Positions 17,765 through 27,500 of a DNA stretch of 64,000 bases are shown here, piece after piece; the first letter of the stretch is position 1; the number at the start of each line of letters is the position of its first letter. The DNA lies in NCBI GenBank assembly GCA_023665865.1, contig JAMPDC010000001.1, positions 1,480,235 to 1,544,234 of the forward strand. Reading direction: 5' to 3'. Under the pieces are notes generated by a model. It did no database searches, was not told where the DNA came from, and was given only the letters and a program-made list of their open reading frames with translations. Source of the stretch: Staphylococcus sp. (GTDB taxonomy: Bacteria > Bacteroidota > Bacteroidia > Bacteroidales > Muribaculaceae). Both the position numbers and the translations under genes were made by a program.

Positions 17765-19261
17765 TTAGATGATGCGATGGATTTCGTGGCCCTCCACATA
17801 GATGGCGCTGAATGGGCGCGAGGGACATAGATTCTCACAGGCGCCGCAACCGATGCAACGCTCGCTGTTCACCACCGGAATCTTGACCGAGGTTTCGTCG
17901 GCAGGATCGGAGGCTACCATGAGGATGGCACCGACAGGACAGTGGCGTGCGCAGTTGCCACACTCCACTCCGTCGGTGAGCGGGATGCAGTTGTCTTTCA
18001 CCCACACTGCATGTCCGATCTGGATCGACGATTTGTCAGCGACATCGATAGGCCTGATGGCTCCGGCAGGGCAGACTTCGGAACACTTTGTGCACTCGGG
18101 GCGGCAATATCCGCGTTCATACGACAACTCGGGCTGCATGAGTGTCAGGAGGTCGCCTGAAGGACGGAGCACTCCGTTGGGACAGACCGAGACGCAAAGC
18201 TGACAGGCGGTACAATGCGAGGTGAGGTTGGCTATACTCTTCGCACCGGGGGGCACTATGCGGGTCTTGCGCACCGGGATTTTCTTGTCGGTGATCGCCG
18301 CAAGGCCGCCGTCGACGGTTTTCTCCTGGGCTTTGGCTGTAGCAGCGACAGCCACGGCTGCACTGACACCGAGAAATTCACGGCGCGAGCTGTCGACCTT
18401 GGCGGCCGCAGCTGAAACCTTCTGCGACGGCTCTGCGACAGCCGGTTTGCGACGGGTGTAGGAGATGGCTCCCTGGTGGCATTTCTCTATACAGTCCATG
18501 CAGGCCACGCAGCGCGAGTAGTCAATCGAATGATTCTTGCTGTCTATGCAGCTACCCTTGCAGTTCCGCGCGCAGAGTCCACAACCGTTACACTTTGATG
18601 TGTCGATCACAGGCTTGAAAACCGAGTAGCGCGACATGAAGCCGAGCAGAGTACCGACAGGACAGACGGTGTTGCAATACGTGCGGCCGTTGCGCCACGA
18701 AAGTATGGCAAGAATGACCAGCGTAGCTACAGACACAATGAGCGTCGATGTCCCGCGGAGCCACATGTCGACCGTGTAGAAGGCATAGCTCTCATGCTCT
18801 GCGGCCCAGTCGGCGAGCAGATTGTTGCCCCACTGCCACAGCGGAGCGAGCAGGCTCTGCACGATGCGCCCGTAGGCGCTATAGGGGGCAAGGAGCGCGA
18901 AGACCGATCCAAGGCCGAGCGCTATCGCAAGCACCATCAGGGCGAGCATCACGTAGCGCAACGCGGTTTTTGCCGGAGAGAAACTGTAGCGGTTCCTACG
19001 GGCTTTCTTCCCGAGCCATCCGAAACCGTCCTGCATGATGCCGAGCGGACAGATGACCGAGCAATAGACGCGGCCAAAGAGAAGGGTGAGCACCACCAGC
19101 CCGACGATCACTCCGAAATTGAGAGCAAGCAGGGCCGGAAGAAACTGGATCTTCGCAAGCCACCCGAACCAGGCATGGATGCTGCCGCTGAAATCAAGAA
19201 ACAACAGTGTGATTAGCACCAGTACGATAACAGACAGTATCTGTCGAATTTTCTGTAGCAT
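17765..19261 (-). CDS. Fused NapH/NapG-like membrane polyferredoxin with an internal twin-arginine motif
   Basis: 498 residues. Residues 1-215 carry membrane helices and two CxxxCP motifs (Cys67/71 and Cys196/200), as in NapH/NosR-type quinol-oxidising proteins. Residues 224-261 hold two 4Fe-4S motifs (CNGCGLCARNC, CVACMDCIEKC). At 292-311 there is an internal SRREFLG twin-arginine motif with a hydrophobic, Ala-rich stretch. Residues 350-480 hold four more Cys clusters resembling the NapG ferredoxin. It looks like a fusion of NapH to a Tat-targeted NapG, probably passing electrons from quinol across the membrane. First gene of a four-gene operon with the Tat aldo/keto reductase. Confidence 0.85.
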   Translation of the reverse strand: MLQKIRQILSVIVLVLITLLFLDFSGSIHAWFGWLAKIQFLPALLALNFGVIVGLVVLTLLFGRVYCSVICPLGIMQDGFGWLGKKARRNRYSFSPAKTALRYVMLALMVLAIALGLGSVFALLAPYSAYGRIVQSLLAPLWQWGNNLLADWAAEHESYAFYTVDMWLRGTSTLIVSVATLVILAILSWRNGRTYCNTVCPVGTLLGFMSRYSVFKPVIDTSKCNGCGLCARNCKGSCIDSKNHSIDYSRCVACMDCIEKCHQGAISYTRRKPAVAEPSQKVSAAAAKVDSSRREFLGVSAAVAVAATAKAQEKTVDGGLAAITDKKIPVRKTRIVPPGAKSIANLTSHCTACQLCVSVCPNGVLRPSGDLLTLMQPELSYERGYCRPECTKCSEVCPAGAIRPIDVADKSSIQIGHAVWVKDNCIPLTDGVECGNCARHCPVGAILMVASDPADETSVKIPVVNSERCIGCGACENLCPSRPFSAIYVEGHEIHRII

Positions 19262-19295
19262 TTGGGGTTTGATAATTGATTGGCTATTCTATGCG

Positions 19296-19328
19296 CAAAT
19301 TTAATTTAATTTTTTCATATCCGCCAAA
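19296..19328 (-). promoter_or_regulatory. Promoter of the redox operon
   Basis: On the minus strand TAAATTTG (complement of 19296-19303) is a perfect -7 box; TTTG (complement of 19325-19328) lies 21 nt upstream, slightly wide. Predicted start about 27 nt before the polyferredoxin ATG. Confidence 0.55.
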
Positions 19329-19483
19329 CACTTATTCCCGTTACCATTACCAATATTACAGATTTCCATCCTGACATCCACTATAAACACGCCGAACGGG
19401 AGCCACTGCACGACAGATCGTGGAGCGACTCCCGCATTTCTAAAGGATTGGATATTTAGAAATCTATCAGCGTCACTATTGGG

Positions 19484-21058
19484 CTATCGAATTCGCCATT
19501 CTATATTATCGGCCGCTTCTTTCCATGCTTTGTTAGTTGAGAAATTAGTCAACAGCTCATCGTCGGCGACATAAAAGATCACGTTGTCCGACACTCCACG
19601 CAAGATGTTATTATCAACTGAACATACGCGGGTACACTTGCTCAAATCAACCCATTTGAGACTGATGCAATATCTGAAAGCAGCCTCTTCAACATAAGTC
19701 ACATTTCCTAATGTAATTGTCTCCAAACCGTTGCATTTTTCAAATGCTCCATGTCCTACCACCGTCACTCCCGTTCCGATGAATGAAGTGAGGCCTGTTC
19801 CATACAGAGAATATGTCCCCAAAGTCTTGGCTGAGGACGGAAGACTGAGGCTGGTCAAAGCTACACATCCATCAAAGGCCGACTCCGGTAGCCCGGTGAT
19901 GGAAGTGCCGCTGAGGTCTATCGACATCTGCTTGCCTGCGCTTTTGAGAAAAGATTTAAGCGCCTCGAAGTCTGAATCGGCCAGAGAGCCGGTGAGCTTA
20001 AGGCTGTTGCCGGAGCCGACAGCCTTTGAGATCATGGCTTCGGTGAGCGAACCGGCGCTCACATTGAGAGTCGGCCCCGTGATCGGATCGGGTTCGGGGT
20101 CAGGATCCGGGTCAGGAGTAGGATCGGGAGTCACAATAGGATCATCCGGTTTGGGGGTATCCACTCCACCGCCCTCCTCGGGTGTCAGATCGCTCTCCCA
20201 ACTGCCGTTGACTTTGATCGAAAATTCCTGACCGCCGAGTGCCATGGCCCGGATATTACCGGTGAGGACTGTGCGGTGATTGAGCTGGAAAGGCACATTG
20301 GCAAACTCTTTCTTATAGGCCGTATTGACTCCATTCGGCTGATAACTCAACACGAAGTCCTCCACGAGCATCGAGGGGCTTCCGCCGTCGGTCGTCTCAG
20401 CGCCGGGTGCGAGCATATAAAGCGCGATCAGCTCACCGCTCTCATTTCCGGCGGTGACTGTCGCCGCTTGGGTGACAGCTTTTGTGCCGGTAGAGGTGAT
20501 TTTATTCTCAAGCACATTCAGTGTATAGACCTTGCGGGTAAAAGAGACCGTCACCTTATCGCCAACCGTAAGATCCTCATTGCCGGAATGAGCGATCACA
20601 AGACGGCTGACCGCATGGGTGAGAGTCACACTCTTTTTCACTCCGTCGGGCTTCGCCTTCATGAGCCCGGCGAAAGCGATCTTATTGTCGGCAGCGGCAG
20701 TGACGGTTTTGAGAGAGGTGGTGTTGTATGCATCCTCACCGCCGTCGGCCCAGAATACGAAGGTGTATTCCTTGGATTTCTCAAGATTGTCGACGGTAAA
20801 CGAGTAGGTGCCGCTGCCGGTCACACTAAGCTGCTTGCCAACCTGAGTGCCGGTCACGGCATCATAGACCTCCATCAGACAGCGCACAGGAGTCTCGTCG
20901 GCGACAGTTGCCGCACGCGAGGCTATGTCGTAGTCCAGTCCGACTTGAAAGCTTACACTTCCGCTCTTAGGGTCCGGCATCAAATGTGAATCATCCTGAC
21001 ATGCCGATGACAGAAGCCCGGCTATGACAATGATCAGAGAGCTAATCTTTGTTTTCAT
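19484..21058 (-). CDS. Lipoprotein: fimbrillin-like (DUF6562-type) domain fused to BspA-like leucine-rich repeats
   Basis: 524 residues. The signal ends in a lipobox (LLSSAC, Cys20) followed by QDDS. Residues 33-285 resemble FimB/Mfa2 or DUF6562 lipoproteins: SVSFQVGLDYDIASRA, YTFVFWADGGEDAYNTTSL, SRLVIAHSG, and a terminal NHRTVLTGNIRA. A Pro-Asp linker (292-329, many PDP/DPE units) leads to a C-terminal leucine-rich repeat domain of the BspA type (LPESAFDGCVALTSLSLPSSA; AFEKCNGLETITLGNVTYVEEAAF), ending IEWRIR. Surface adhesion or binding is likely. The repeat domain has only about four units. Encoded 38 nt downstream of a second FimB-like lipoprotein. Confidence 0.75.
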   Translation of the reverse strand: MKTKISSLIIVIAGLLSSACQDDSHLMPDPKSGSVSFQVGLDYDIASRAATVADETPVRCLMEVYDAVTGTQVGKQLSVTGSGTYSFTVDNLEKSKEYTFVFWADGGEDAYNTTSLKTVTAAADNKIAFAGLMKAKPDGVKKSVTLTHAVSRLVIAHSGNEDLTVGDKVTVSFTRKVYTLNVLENKITSTGTKAVTQAATVTAGNESGELIALYMLAPGAETTDGGSPSMLVEDFVLSYQPNGVNTAYKKEFANVPFQLNHRTVLTGNIRAMALGGQEFSIKVNGSWESDLTPEEGGGVDTPKPDDPIVTPDPTPDPDPDPEPDPITGPTLNVSAGSLTEAMISKAVGSGNSLKLTGSLADSDFEALKSFLKSAGKQMSIDLSGTSITGLPESAFDGCVALTSLSLPSSAKTLGTYSLYGTGLTSFIGTGVTVVGHGAFEKCNGLETITLGNVTYVEEAAFRYCISLKWVDLSKCTRVCSVDNNILRGVSDNVIFYVADDELLTNFSTNKAWKEAADNIEWRIR

Positions 21059-21096
21059 GATAGGTGGTCTATGTTGGTTTTTATTATATGGTTTGT

Positions 21097-22083
21097 CTAA
21101 AACCTGATTACTATGTCGTCATTCCATTCGGTATTGACTGTCACTCCGCTTCCGGACAAGGCGGCCGTAAGGAAATTGCCGGTGACAGTCGTGAGACACC
21201 CACGCCTGTAGTCCACTCTCAGTCCCGGAAATGAGGCCAGCTGCCGTCCGCCGTCATCGCTGACTATCAAGGTCAGTGACAGGAAAGAATCCGTGACAGG
21301 GCTGAAGACCATGTCGTGGGCGACCACTACAGCCTCAGCCGGCGGAAAGTCATCGGCGACAGTCGCGGTGGAAGTGTAGGCGATTCCCGCAAGAGCATCG
21401 TTGGGCCGCCCGCTTGTCACGTCGAAGGCCGAAGGGAGATAGTATTCATAGCGGAGTTCAAACTCCAGAGCCGCAACGTCGGGATATTTCGCAGGATCGT
21501 CGAGATGCAGGCGATTGTATGCCGCGACATCGTTGGCTATTAGACGGTATTTAGCATGGGGACGCTGGAGATATACATTGCACTCCCGCGCCTCGCCACC
21601 ATCAAGGCTGATGGCTGAGACAAGTCCATAGGCTGCCTCCTTGCTGTCGTCGCTGCCCCGATATGAGCCGGCGATTACCGAGACGGATTGCAGATCGGAA
21701 GTGTCGTAGTGATTGTCGGCTGCCGGTCCGCGCGAGTGATCCACCCAGATCCTGAGATCATATTTCCCTTCCGGAAGCTTCAGCGTGGCCTTGCAACTTC
21801 CATCTGCAAGCATAGCCGGATTTGAGACGGAGCGCGTCAGTCTCGACAGAGTCTGCGAGGGAAACACATCGACTATGCAGCGCAGCGAGGCGGCATCATC
21901 GCCACGGCTCCCACGGCCTGCCACTGACATATAGTCCTGATAATCACCCGCAGGAATACGCAGAGTCAACGTGATGGTCGACGCTGTGTCGGCAGTCGGG
22001 CTTTTGTGATGATGACATGCGTTCAACATCAGAGCCATGACCACACATATTGATTTCAAGATGATGCGGAGAGGGACTTTCAC
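21097..22083 (-). CDS. FimB/Mfa2-like (DUF6562-type) lipoprotein
   Basis: 328 residues with a lipobox (MLNAC, Cys23) followed by three His. The arrangement resembles fimbrial anchor/tip lipoproteins: early strands (TITLTLRIPAGDYQDY), LRCIVDVF, GKYDLRIWVDHSRGPAADNHYDTSDL, then PHAKYRLIANDV and the final VTGNFLTAALSGSGVTVNTEWNDDI, which parallels NHRTVLTGNIRA in the gene downstream. The two are probably divergent paralogues in one operon. No major fimbrillin gene is present here, so assembly into a pilus is unproven. Transcribed divergently from the SusC operon. Confidence 0.65.
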   Translation of the reverse strand: MKVPLRIILKSICVVMALMLNACHHHKSPTADTASTITLTLRIPAGDYQDYMSVAGRGSRGDDAASLRCIVDVFPSQTLSRLTRSVSNPAMLADGSCKATLKLPEGKYDLRIWVDHSRGPAADNHYDTSDLQSVSVIAGSYRGSDDSKEAAYGLVSAISLDGGEARECNVYLQRPHAKYRLIANDVAAYNRLHLDDPAKYPDVAALEFELRYEYYLPSAFDVTSGRPNDALAGIAYTSTATVADDFPPAEAVVVAHDMVFSPVTDSFLSLTLIVSDDGGRQLASFPGLRVDYRRGCLTTVTGNFLTAALSGSGVTVNTEWNDDIVIRF

Positions 22084-22429
22084 TATTTTGCCGGTAATGT
22101 TTTCAGTAAGGTTTGGTCTGCGGAGAATGATCTTGGCGATCGGCGAAAGCTAAATGTATTCTCTCCCGACTACAGTAAGGCTGCAAATCATTTAAATTGC
22201 AGAACAAACAATTTCATTTACGCACTAATCAAATCATTTTTCTGTTTTTGCAACTTATAGCCCCGCTTTTCCATGCCGCATATCTTGCCGGAGCCCACAA
22301 TGTTTTAAAACGCATCTGACATACCCGAAAAATCTACATTTCATAACATATACACCGGCAAATGATAACAAAATGATACTTTTTATACATTTTTTCAGTA
22401 AAAAAAGCTTAACAATAAAATTAAATCAC
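22084..22429. other. Divergent intergenic region, AT-rich
   Basis: Separates the FimB-like lipoprotein (minus) and the SusC operon (plus). The 22200-22430 part is markedly AT-rich and contains many A/T runs, as expected for regulatory DNA. No ORF, no RNA gene and no convincing operator was seen. A promoter for the minus-strand lipoproteins was not identified with confidence. Confidence 0.4.
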
Positions 22430-22437
22430 TACATTTG
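22430..22437 (+). promoter_or_regulatory. SusC operon promoter (-7 box)
   Basis: TACATTTG matches TAnnTTTG. The -33 region (GCTTAA, 22407-22412) is weak, which is common for activated PUL promoters. Predicted start near 22444, giving a leader of about 100 nt. Confidence 0.55.
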
Positions 22438-22542
22438 CAGAATACTTAACAGTACAGCCATTAAACCACAGTGCATAAGTCGTTTATCAATCATATTCCT
22501 GTAAATCAGACATTTATTCCCCCACAATCATCTCTTGTTCTT

Positions 22543-25500
22543 ATGAGAAAAATAATGCTATTTTGTGCATTTCTACTATTAGCGGTAGTCAATGCAAGCG
22601 CACAGAACGTGCGTGTGACAGGGCAAGTGCTTTCTGCGGAAGATGATCTGCCATTGATCGGAGCCACAGTGCGTGTGCAAGGCACAAGCATCGCAGCGGC
22701 TACCGATGCCAACGGCGAATTCACGCTCTCCGGGCTTCCCGCAGCCAACAAGCATCTTGAAATCTCCTACATCGGTTTTCAAACAAAGGTTGTCGACATC
22801 CAACCTAACCTGAAGATCTATCTTGAACCTCAGTCAGAAATGATGGACGAGGTAATGGTCGTAGCTTTCGGCAAACAGAAACGCGAATCGTTTACCGGCT
22901 CGGCAAGCGTGGTCAGCTCGGCCGACATCGAGCGCCAGCAGGTGACCAACCCGCTTGAGGCCCTCAACGGCAACGTGACCGGCCTGCAAATGACCGAGAC
23001 CAACTCCTTCGGCAGCGACCCGTCGATCACCATCCGCGGTATAGGCTCGATCACCGCCGGCACAGAGCCTCTCATCGTGCTCGACGGTCTCCCCTACAAC
23101 GGCTACTACAACGACATCAACCCTGCCGACATCGCCAGCATGACAGTGCTTAAAGATGCAGCCTCCAACGCTCTCTACGGTGCCCGCGGTGCAAACGGCG
23201 TCATCCTCATCACCACCAAAAACGCCGGCCGCTCCGCAACCAAAGTCACTTTCGGAGCAAAATGGGGCGCCAACTCCGACGGACGTGTCAAATATGACGC
23301 CATCTCCGCTCCCGGACAATACTACGAAGCCCACTACGCTGCAATGCGCAACTACTACATGAATTCGCAGAAGCAGTCATTCAACCAGGCCCACCTCAAC
23401 GCCAACAATGTGCTCGGCGGCGACATGGGTCTCGGCGGCCTCGGCTACATGATCTACACCGTCCCCGAGGGGCAGACCCTCATCGGCACCAACGGACGCC
23501 TCAATCCCAACGCCGTCCTCGGCAACCGTGTGGCCTACGACAATCAGATCTACACACTCTATCCCGACGACTGGACCAAAGCCGGTCTGCGCGACGGCTT
23601 CCGCCAGGAATACAATGTGAACCTCAGCGGTGGCAATGAAAAATATTCCTTCTACGGCAGCCTCGGCTACCTCAAGAACGAGGGTATCAACTATGGCAGC
23701 GACCTCGAGCGTCTCACCGCCCGCCTCAAGACCGAATATCAGGCCTACGACAATCTCCGCCTCGGTGTCAACGCTGGCTACACCCACTCGGTGACCAACG
23801 TAATGTCGGGCGTCTACAATGTCATCTCTGAAATCGCCCCCATCTACCCCCTCTATGTCCGTGACGGCAACGGCAATATCATGCACGACGAACACGGCAA
23901 GGTCTATGACTACGGCTCAGGAAACAACGCCGGCCTCTACCGCCCCTATGACATCAACGGCAACTATATCCAGGAAGACCTCCTCGAAGTCAACAAAAAC
24001 AGCAGCAACGCCTTCAATATCCAGGGCTATGTTAACTATGACTTCCTCAAACACTTCCGTCTGACCGTCAACGGCAGCATATATGTCACCGAAAACCGTA
24101 TGAACTATGGCTACAACCCATATTACGGCTATAACTCCGAGGAGTCGATCAACGGTGTAGTATCTGTCTACCACTACCGCACCACCGATACCAACTACCA
24201 GCAGCTCCTCTCATATAACAATATGTTTGGCAAACACACCATCGACATCCTCGTCGGTCACGAATACTCGCGCTCTACCCAGACCGAGCTCTACGGTTCG
24301 CGCAACAATGTGGCCATGTATGACCAGAACATCGAACTCGACGGCGCTATCACCGACGGCTCGATGGGCAGCTACGTCAGCAACTACAACGTTGAGGGCT
24401 ATTTCATCCGCGGACAATATGACTATGACAACCGCTACTTCGGTTCATTCTCCTTCCGCCGCGACGGCTCGTCCAACTTCCATCCCGATCACCGCTGGGG
24501 CAACTTCTGGTCGATCGGCGGGGCATGGATCATGACAAAAGAAGATTGGTTTCCCAAAAACAAGACCGTCAACATGCTCAAGCTCAAAGCCTCATACGGC
24601 GAGCAGGGCAACGACGCCATCGGTTCATATCGCTACACTGACACCTATACCATCTCCAACTCCGACGGCAAGGTGGCCTATGTGTTCTATCAGAAAGGCA
24701 ACCCCGACATCACCTGGGAAACCGTCGGCAGCTTCAATGCCGGCGCAGAGTTTGAACTCTTCAACAGCCGTCTGCGCGGCGGACTCGAGTATTACATCCG
24801 CAACACACGCGACATGCTCATGTGGTTCAACGCTCCCTACTCTCTCGGCTATACCGGCTACTATGACAACATCGGAGACATGCGCAACACAGGTCTCGAA
24901 CTCGACATCGCAGGCGACATCGTGGCTACCAAAAACTTCACCTGGACTCTCGGCATGAACCTCTCGTGGGAGAAAAACCGCGTCACTTATCTCCCCGAGG
25001 AGAACAAGCGTGCGGTTGTCGACGGAGTCACCGGCTACAGCAGCGGCTCGCTTTACTACGGTGAAGGTCTCCCCGTCAACACATGGTATCTCAAACGCTA
25101 TGCCGGAGTCAACGAGAACGGTGAGGCTCTCTACTGGGCCACCCGCACCGTCGACGGCCAACAGGAGGAATACACCACCACCGACTACTCCGCGGCAGCC
25201 TACCACCTCTGCGGCTCAGCCCTCCCCAAACTCTTCGGCGGCTTCAACACCTCCATCAAACTCTACGGATTTGACATCAACGCACAGTTCAACTACTCGA
25301 TCGGAGGCAAGAAATATGACACCGTCTACCAGAGCATGATGACAAATCCCAGCGGCTCGCTCGTCGGCCAGCAGCTCCACAAGGATGTATTGCAGGCATG
25401 GTCACCCGAAAATACCGCAAGCGATATCCCCCGCTGGCAGTACAACGACCTCTACTCAGCCTCTGCCTCCGACCGTTGGCTGACCAACGCAAGCTATCTC

Positions 25501-25716
25501 TCATTCCGCAACCTCACCGTCGGCTATACTCTCCCGCAGAACCTCGTCAAGCGCATCGGCTTCTCGAAAGTCAGAGTCTATGGCGCGGCTGAAAACATCG
25601 CATACTGGACCAAGCGCAAAGGTTTCGATCCCCGTATGCTCGCCTGCTATGGAGCATCTGCCGGCTATGCCTACCCAATGCGCACAATCTCCGGCGGTCT
25701 CAGCGTGGAATTTTAG
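22543..25716 (+). CDS. SusC/RagA-family TonB-dependent outer-membrane transporter
   Basis: TonB-driven import channel that pairs with a SusD lipoprotein. 1057 residues from ATG 22543 (MRKIMLFCAFLLLAVVNASAQ, clear signal peptide); the longer reading from 22471 adds 24 residues without signal character. Order: carboxypeptidase regulatory-like domain (VTGQVLSAEDDLPLIGATVR), TonB-box-proximal segment (MDEVMVVAFGKQKRESFTGS), plug (VTNPLEALNGNVTGLQ; the family signature ITIRGIGSI; TVLKDAASNALYGARGANG), then a 22-strand barrel ending GGLSVEF. No FecR/sigma-type N-terminal extension. The SusD gene follows 29 nt later. Ligand unknown. Confidence 0.95.
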   Translation: MRKIMLFCAFLLLAVVNASAQNVRVTGQVLSAEDDLPLIGATVRVQGTSIAAATDANGEFTLSGLPAANKHLEISYIGFQTKVVDIQPNLKIYLEPQSEMMDEVMVVAFGKQKRESFTGSASVVSSADIERQQVTNPLEALNGNVTGLQMTETNSFGSDPSITIRGIGSITAGTEPLIVLDGLPYNGYYNDINPADIASMTVLKDAASNALYGARGANGVILITTKNAGRSATKVTFGAKWGANSDGRVKYDAISAPGQYYEAHYAAMRNYYMNSQKQSFNQAHLNANNVLGGDMGLGGLGYMIYTVPEGQTLIGTNGRLNPNAVLGNRVAYDNQIYTLYPDDWTKAGLRDGFRQEYNVNLSGGNEKYSFYGSLGYLKNEGINYGSDLERLTARLKTEYQAYDNLRLGVNAGYTHSVTNVMSGVYNVISEIAPIYPLYVRDGNGNIMHDEHGKVYDYGSGNNAGLYRPYDINGNYIQEDLLEVNKNSSNAFNIQGYVNYDFLKHFRLTVNGSIYVTENRMNYGYNPYYGYNSEESINGVVSVYHYRTTDTNYQQLLSYNNMFGKHTIDILVGHEYSRSTQTELYGSRNNVAMYDQNIELDGAITDGSMGSYVSNYNVEGYFIRGQYDYDNRYFGSFSFRRDGSSNFHPDHRWGNFWSIGGAWIMTKEDWFPKNKTVNMLKLKASYGEQGNDAIGSYRYTDTYTISNSDGKVAYVFYQKGNPDITWETVGSFNAGAEFELFNSRLRGGLEYYIRNTRDMLMWFNAPYSLGYTGYYDNIGDMRNTGLELDIAGDIVATKNFTWTLGMNLSWEKNRVTYLPEENKRAVVDGVTGYSSGSLYYGEGLPVNTWYLKRYAGVNENGEALYWATRTVDGQQEEYTTTDYSAAAYHLCGSALPKLFGGFNTSIKLYGFDINAQFNYSIGGKKYDTVYQSMMTNPSGSLVGQQLHKDVLQAWSPENTASDIPRWQYNDLYSASASDRWLTNASYLSFRNLTVGYTLPQNLVKRIGFSKVRVYGAAENIAYWTKRKGFDPRMLACYGASAGYAYPMRTISGGLSVEF

Positions 25717-25745
25717 TCTCCCGTCACCTCTAAATTCGATCAAAG

Positions 25746-27485
25746 ATGAAAAAACAGATTATATATACGTTCCTCGCGGCTGCAATGGCGCCCTGTCTCA
25801 CAAGCTGTCTTGAGGAATTTACACCGACAAACATCGCCACCGAAAACCAGGTGCAGAACGCCGAAAAAATCTCTCTCTCAAACGCGATCAGCGCCTACAT
25901 GAACACCGCCACAAGCACGGCCAACGGCGGCACCACCTACGATGCCGGCTTCATGAGCTTTGCCATCACCCGCGATGTCATGACAGCCGACCTCCCCATC
26001 TACGAACAAGCCTATGACTACTTCTCGGTCTTCGGCTACAATACATATCTCGGCGACTACACCTTCGAACACCTCCACTGGCAGCGCTATTTCGGACTCG
26101 TCCAGAAATGCAACCTCCTGCTCGGTGTGGCCAACCCTGACAACGCCGATGATCGCGTCTATATGGGCAACGCGCTGACATATCGCGCCATGGCCTATCT
26201 CGACATGGCCCGTCTCTACGAATACCGCCACACCGACGTCGGCTATCTCGACCAGCGTGGTGAGGCAATCAAAGGACTCACTGTCCCCATCGTCACCGAG
26301 AAGACCACCGACTCAGAAGGCCGCAACAATCCCCGCGCGCCCTTCTCGACCATGTATCGCTTCATCCTGACCGACCTCAACAATGCCGAGGAGTATCTCA
26401 GCGACACCCACGCGGCCGATTCGAAGATCAATGCCTGCCTCGGAGTAGTCTACGGCATGAAGGCCCGTCTCTATCTCGAACTCGGAACCCGTTTCACCCT
26501 CCATGCTGAGGATCTCGACAAGCTCACGGCAGGCGATGCCGATGAAAGCGCGGCAGACTTTGACAGATTCGGCATCAACAACGCCGCAGGTTTCTATGCC
26601 AAGGCTGCCGAATATGCCCGCAAAGCCATTGCCGAAGGTTTCACCCCGACGTCGCAGGCCGAGTGGTTTGACACCAAAAACGGCTTCAACACCCCGATCT
26701 CGTCATGGCTCTGGTGTATCACCATCTCACCCGAGGATCCGATCGCCACTTCGTTCGTATGGCAATCGTTTGTCTCCTTCATGTCGCCTGAAGCCAACTG
26801 GGGTCTGGCATCACCGACCTACAACGCCTCGCGCATGATCGACGCCCGTCTTTTCGGCACAATCCCCGACAACGACTGGCGCAAGACCACCTGGATCGCG
26901 CCCGACGATGTGGCCGACCTCACCGCCTACAATCAGAAATATGCCAAAGGCACGTCAATGAGCTACAAGGAGTGGTCAAACCTCGGGGCATACGTGGGCA
27001 CCAAGTTCCATCCCGCAGGTGGCGACCGCAACTCTTCCACCACCGGCAATGCAGTCAGCTTCCCGCTGATGCGCATCGAGGAGATGTATTTCATCGAAGC
27101 TGAAGCGACAGCCCGAGTGTCGGGAGTGGCAGCCGGAGCCCAGCTCCTCGAATCGTTCATGAACACCTATCGCTACACCAACGGCTCCTACACCTGCAAA
27201 GCCACCGGCATCGACGACTTCACCGACGAAGTGTTCAAGCAGAAGCGTATCGAGTTCTGGGGCGAAGGCCAGATCCTCTGGGACTACCGCCGTCTGGAGA
27301 AAGCCGTCACCCGCGGCTATCCCGGCACCAACCACTACTCGCAGTATCTCTTCAACTCCTACCCCAACGCCGTAGCTCCCTGGACCACACTCTATATCCC
27401 CGACAGCGAGAGCAACTACAATGTCGGCCTTGTCCTCAACCCCGATCCCTCAAACGCTATACCTCTCTGGTCTGAAGAAAACTAA
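25746..27485 (+). CDS. SusD/RagB-family surface lipoprotein
   Basis: Lid protein of the SusCD transporter that binds the ligand on the cell surface. 579 residues, lipobox LTSC (Cys20) followed by LEEF. The TPR-like helical scaffold of the family is seen in YFGLVQKCNLLLGVANPDNADDR, YRAMAYLDMARLYEYR and AKAAEYARKAIAEGF. The C-terminal signature FKQKRIEFWGEGQILWDYRR is canonical. The specific ligand cannot be inferred. Confidence 0.95.
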   Translation: MKKQIIYTFLAAAMAPCLTSCLEEFTPTNIATENQVQNAEKISLSNAISAYMNTATSTANGGTTYDAGFMSFAITRDVMTADLPIYEQAYDYFSVFGYNTYLGDYTFEHLHWQRYFGLVQKCNLLLGVANPDNADDRVYMGNALTYRAMAYLDMARLYEYRHTDVGYLDQRGEAIKGLTVPIVTEKTTDSEGRNNPRAPFSTMYRFILTDLNNAEEYLSDTHAADSKINACLGVVYGMKARLYLELGTRFTLHAEDLDKLTAGDADESAADFDRFGINNAAGFYAKAAEYARKAIAEGFTPTSQAEWFDTKNGFNTPISSWLWCITISPEDPIATSFVWQSFVSFMSPEANWGLASPTYNASRMIDARLFGTIPDNDWRKTTWIAPDDVADLTAYNQKYAKGTSMSYKEWSNLGAYVGTKFHPAGGDRNSSTTGNAVSFPLMRIEEMYFIEAEATARVSGVAAGAQLLESFMNTYRYTNGSYTCKATGIDDFTDEVFKQKRIEFWGEGQILWDYRRLEKAVTRGYPGTNHYSQYLFNSYPNAVAPWTTLYIPDSESNYNVGLVLNPDPSNAIPLWSEEN

Positions 27486-27500
27486 TCAAAGCGCTCAATC

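Noticed and set aside
18794-19216. 140-codon ORF antisense to the polyferredoxin
   Set aside because: Codon-bias shadow of a GC-rich gene, with charged low-complexity translation.
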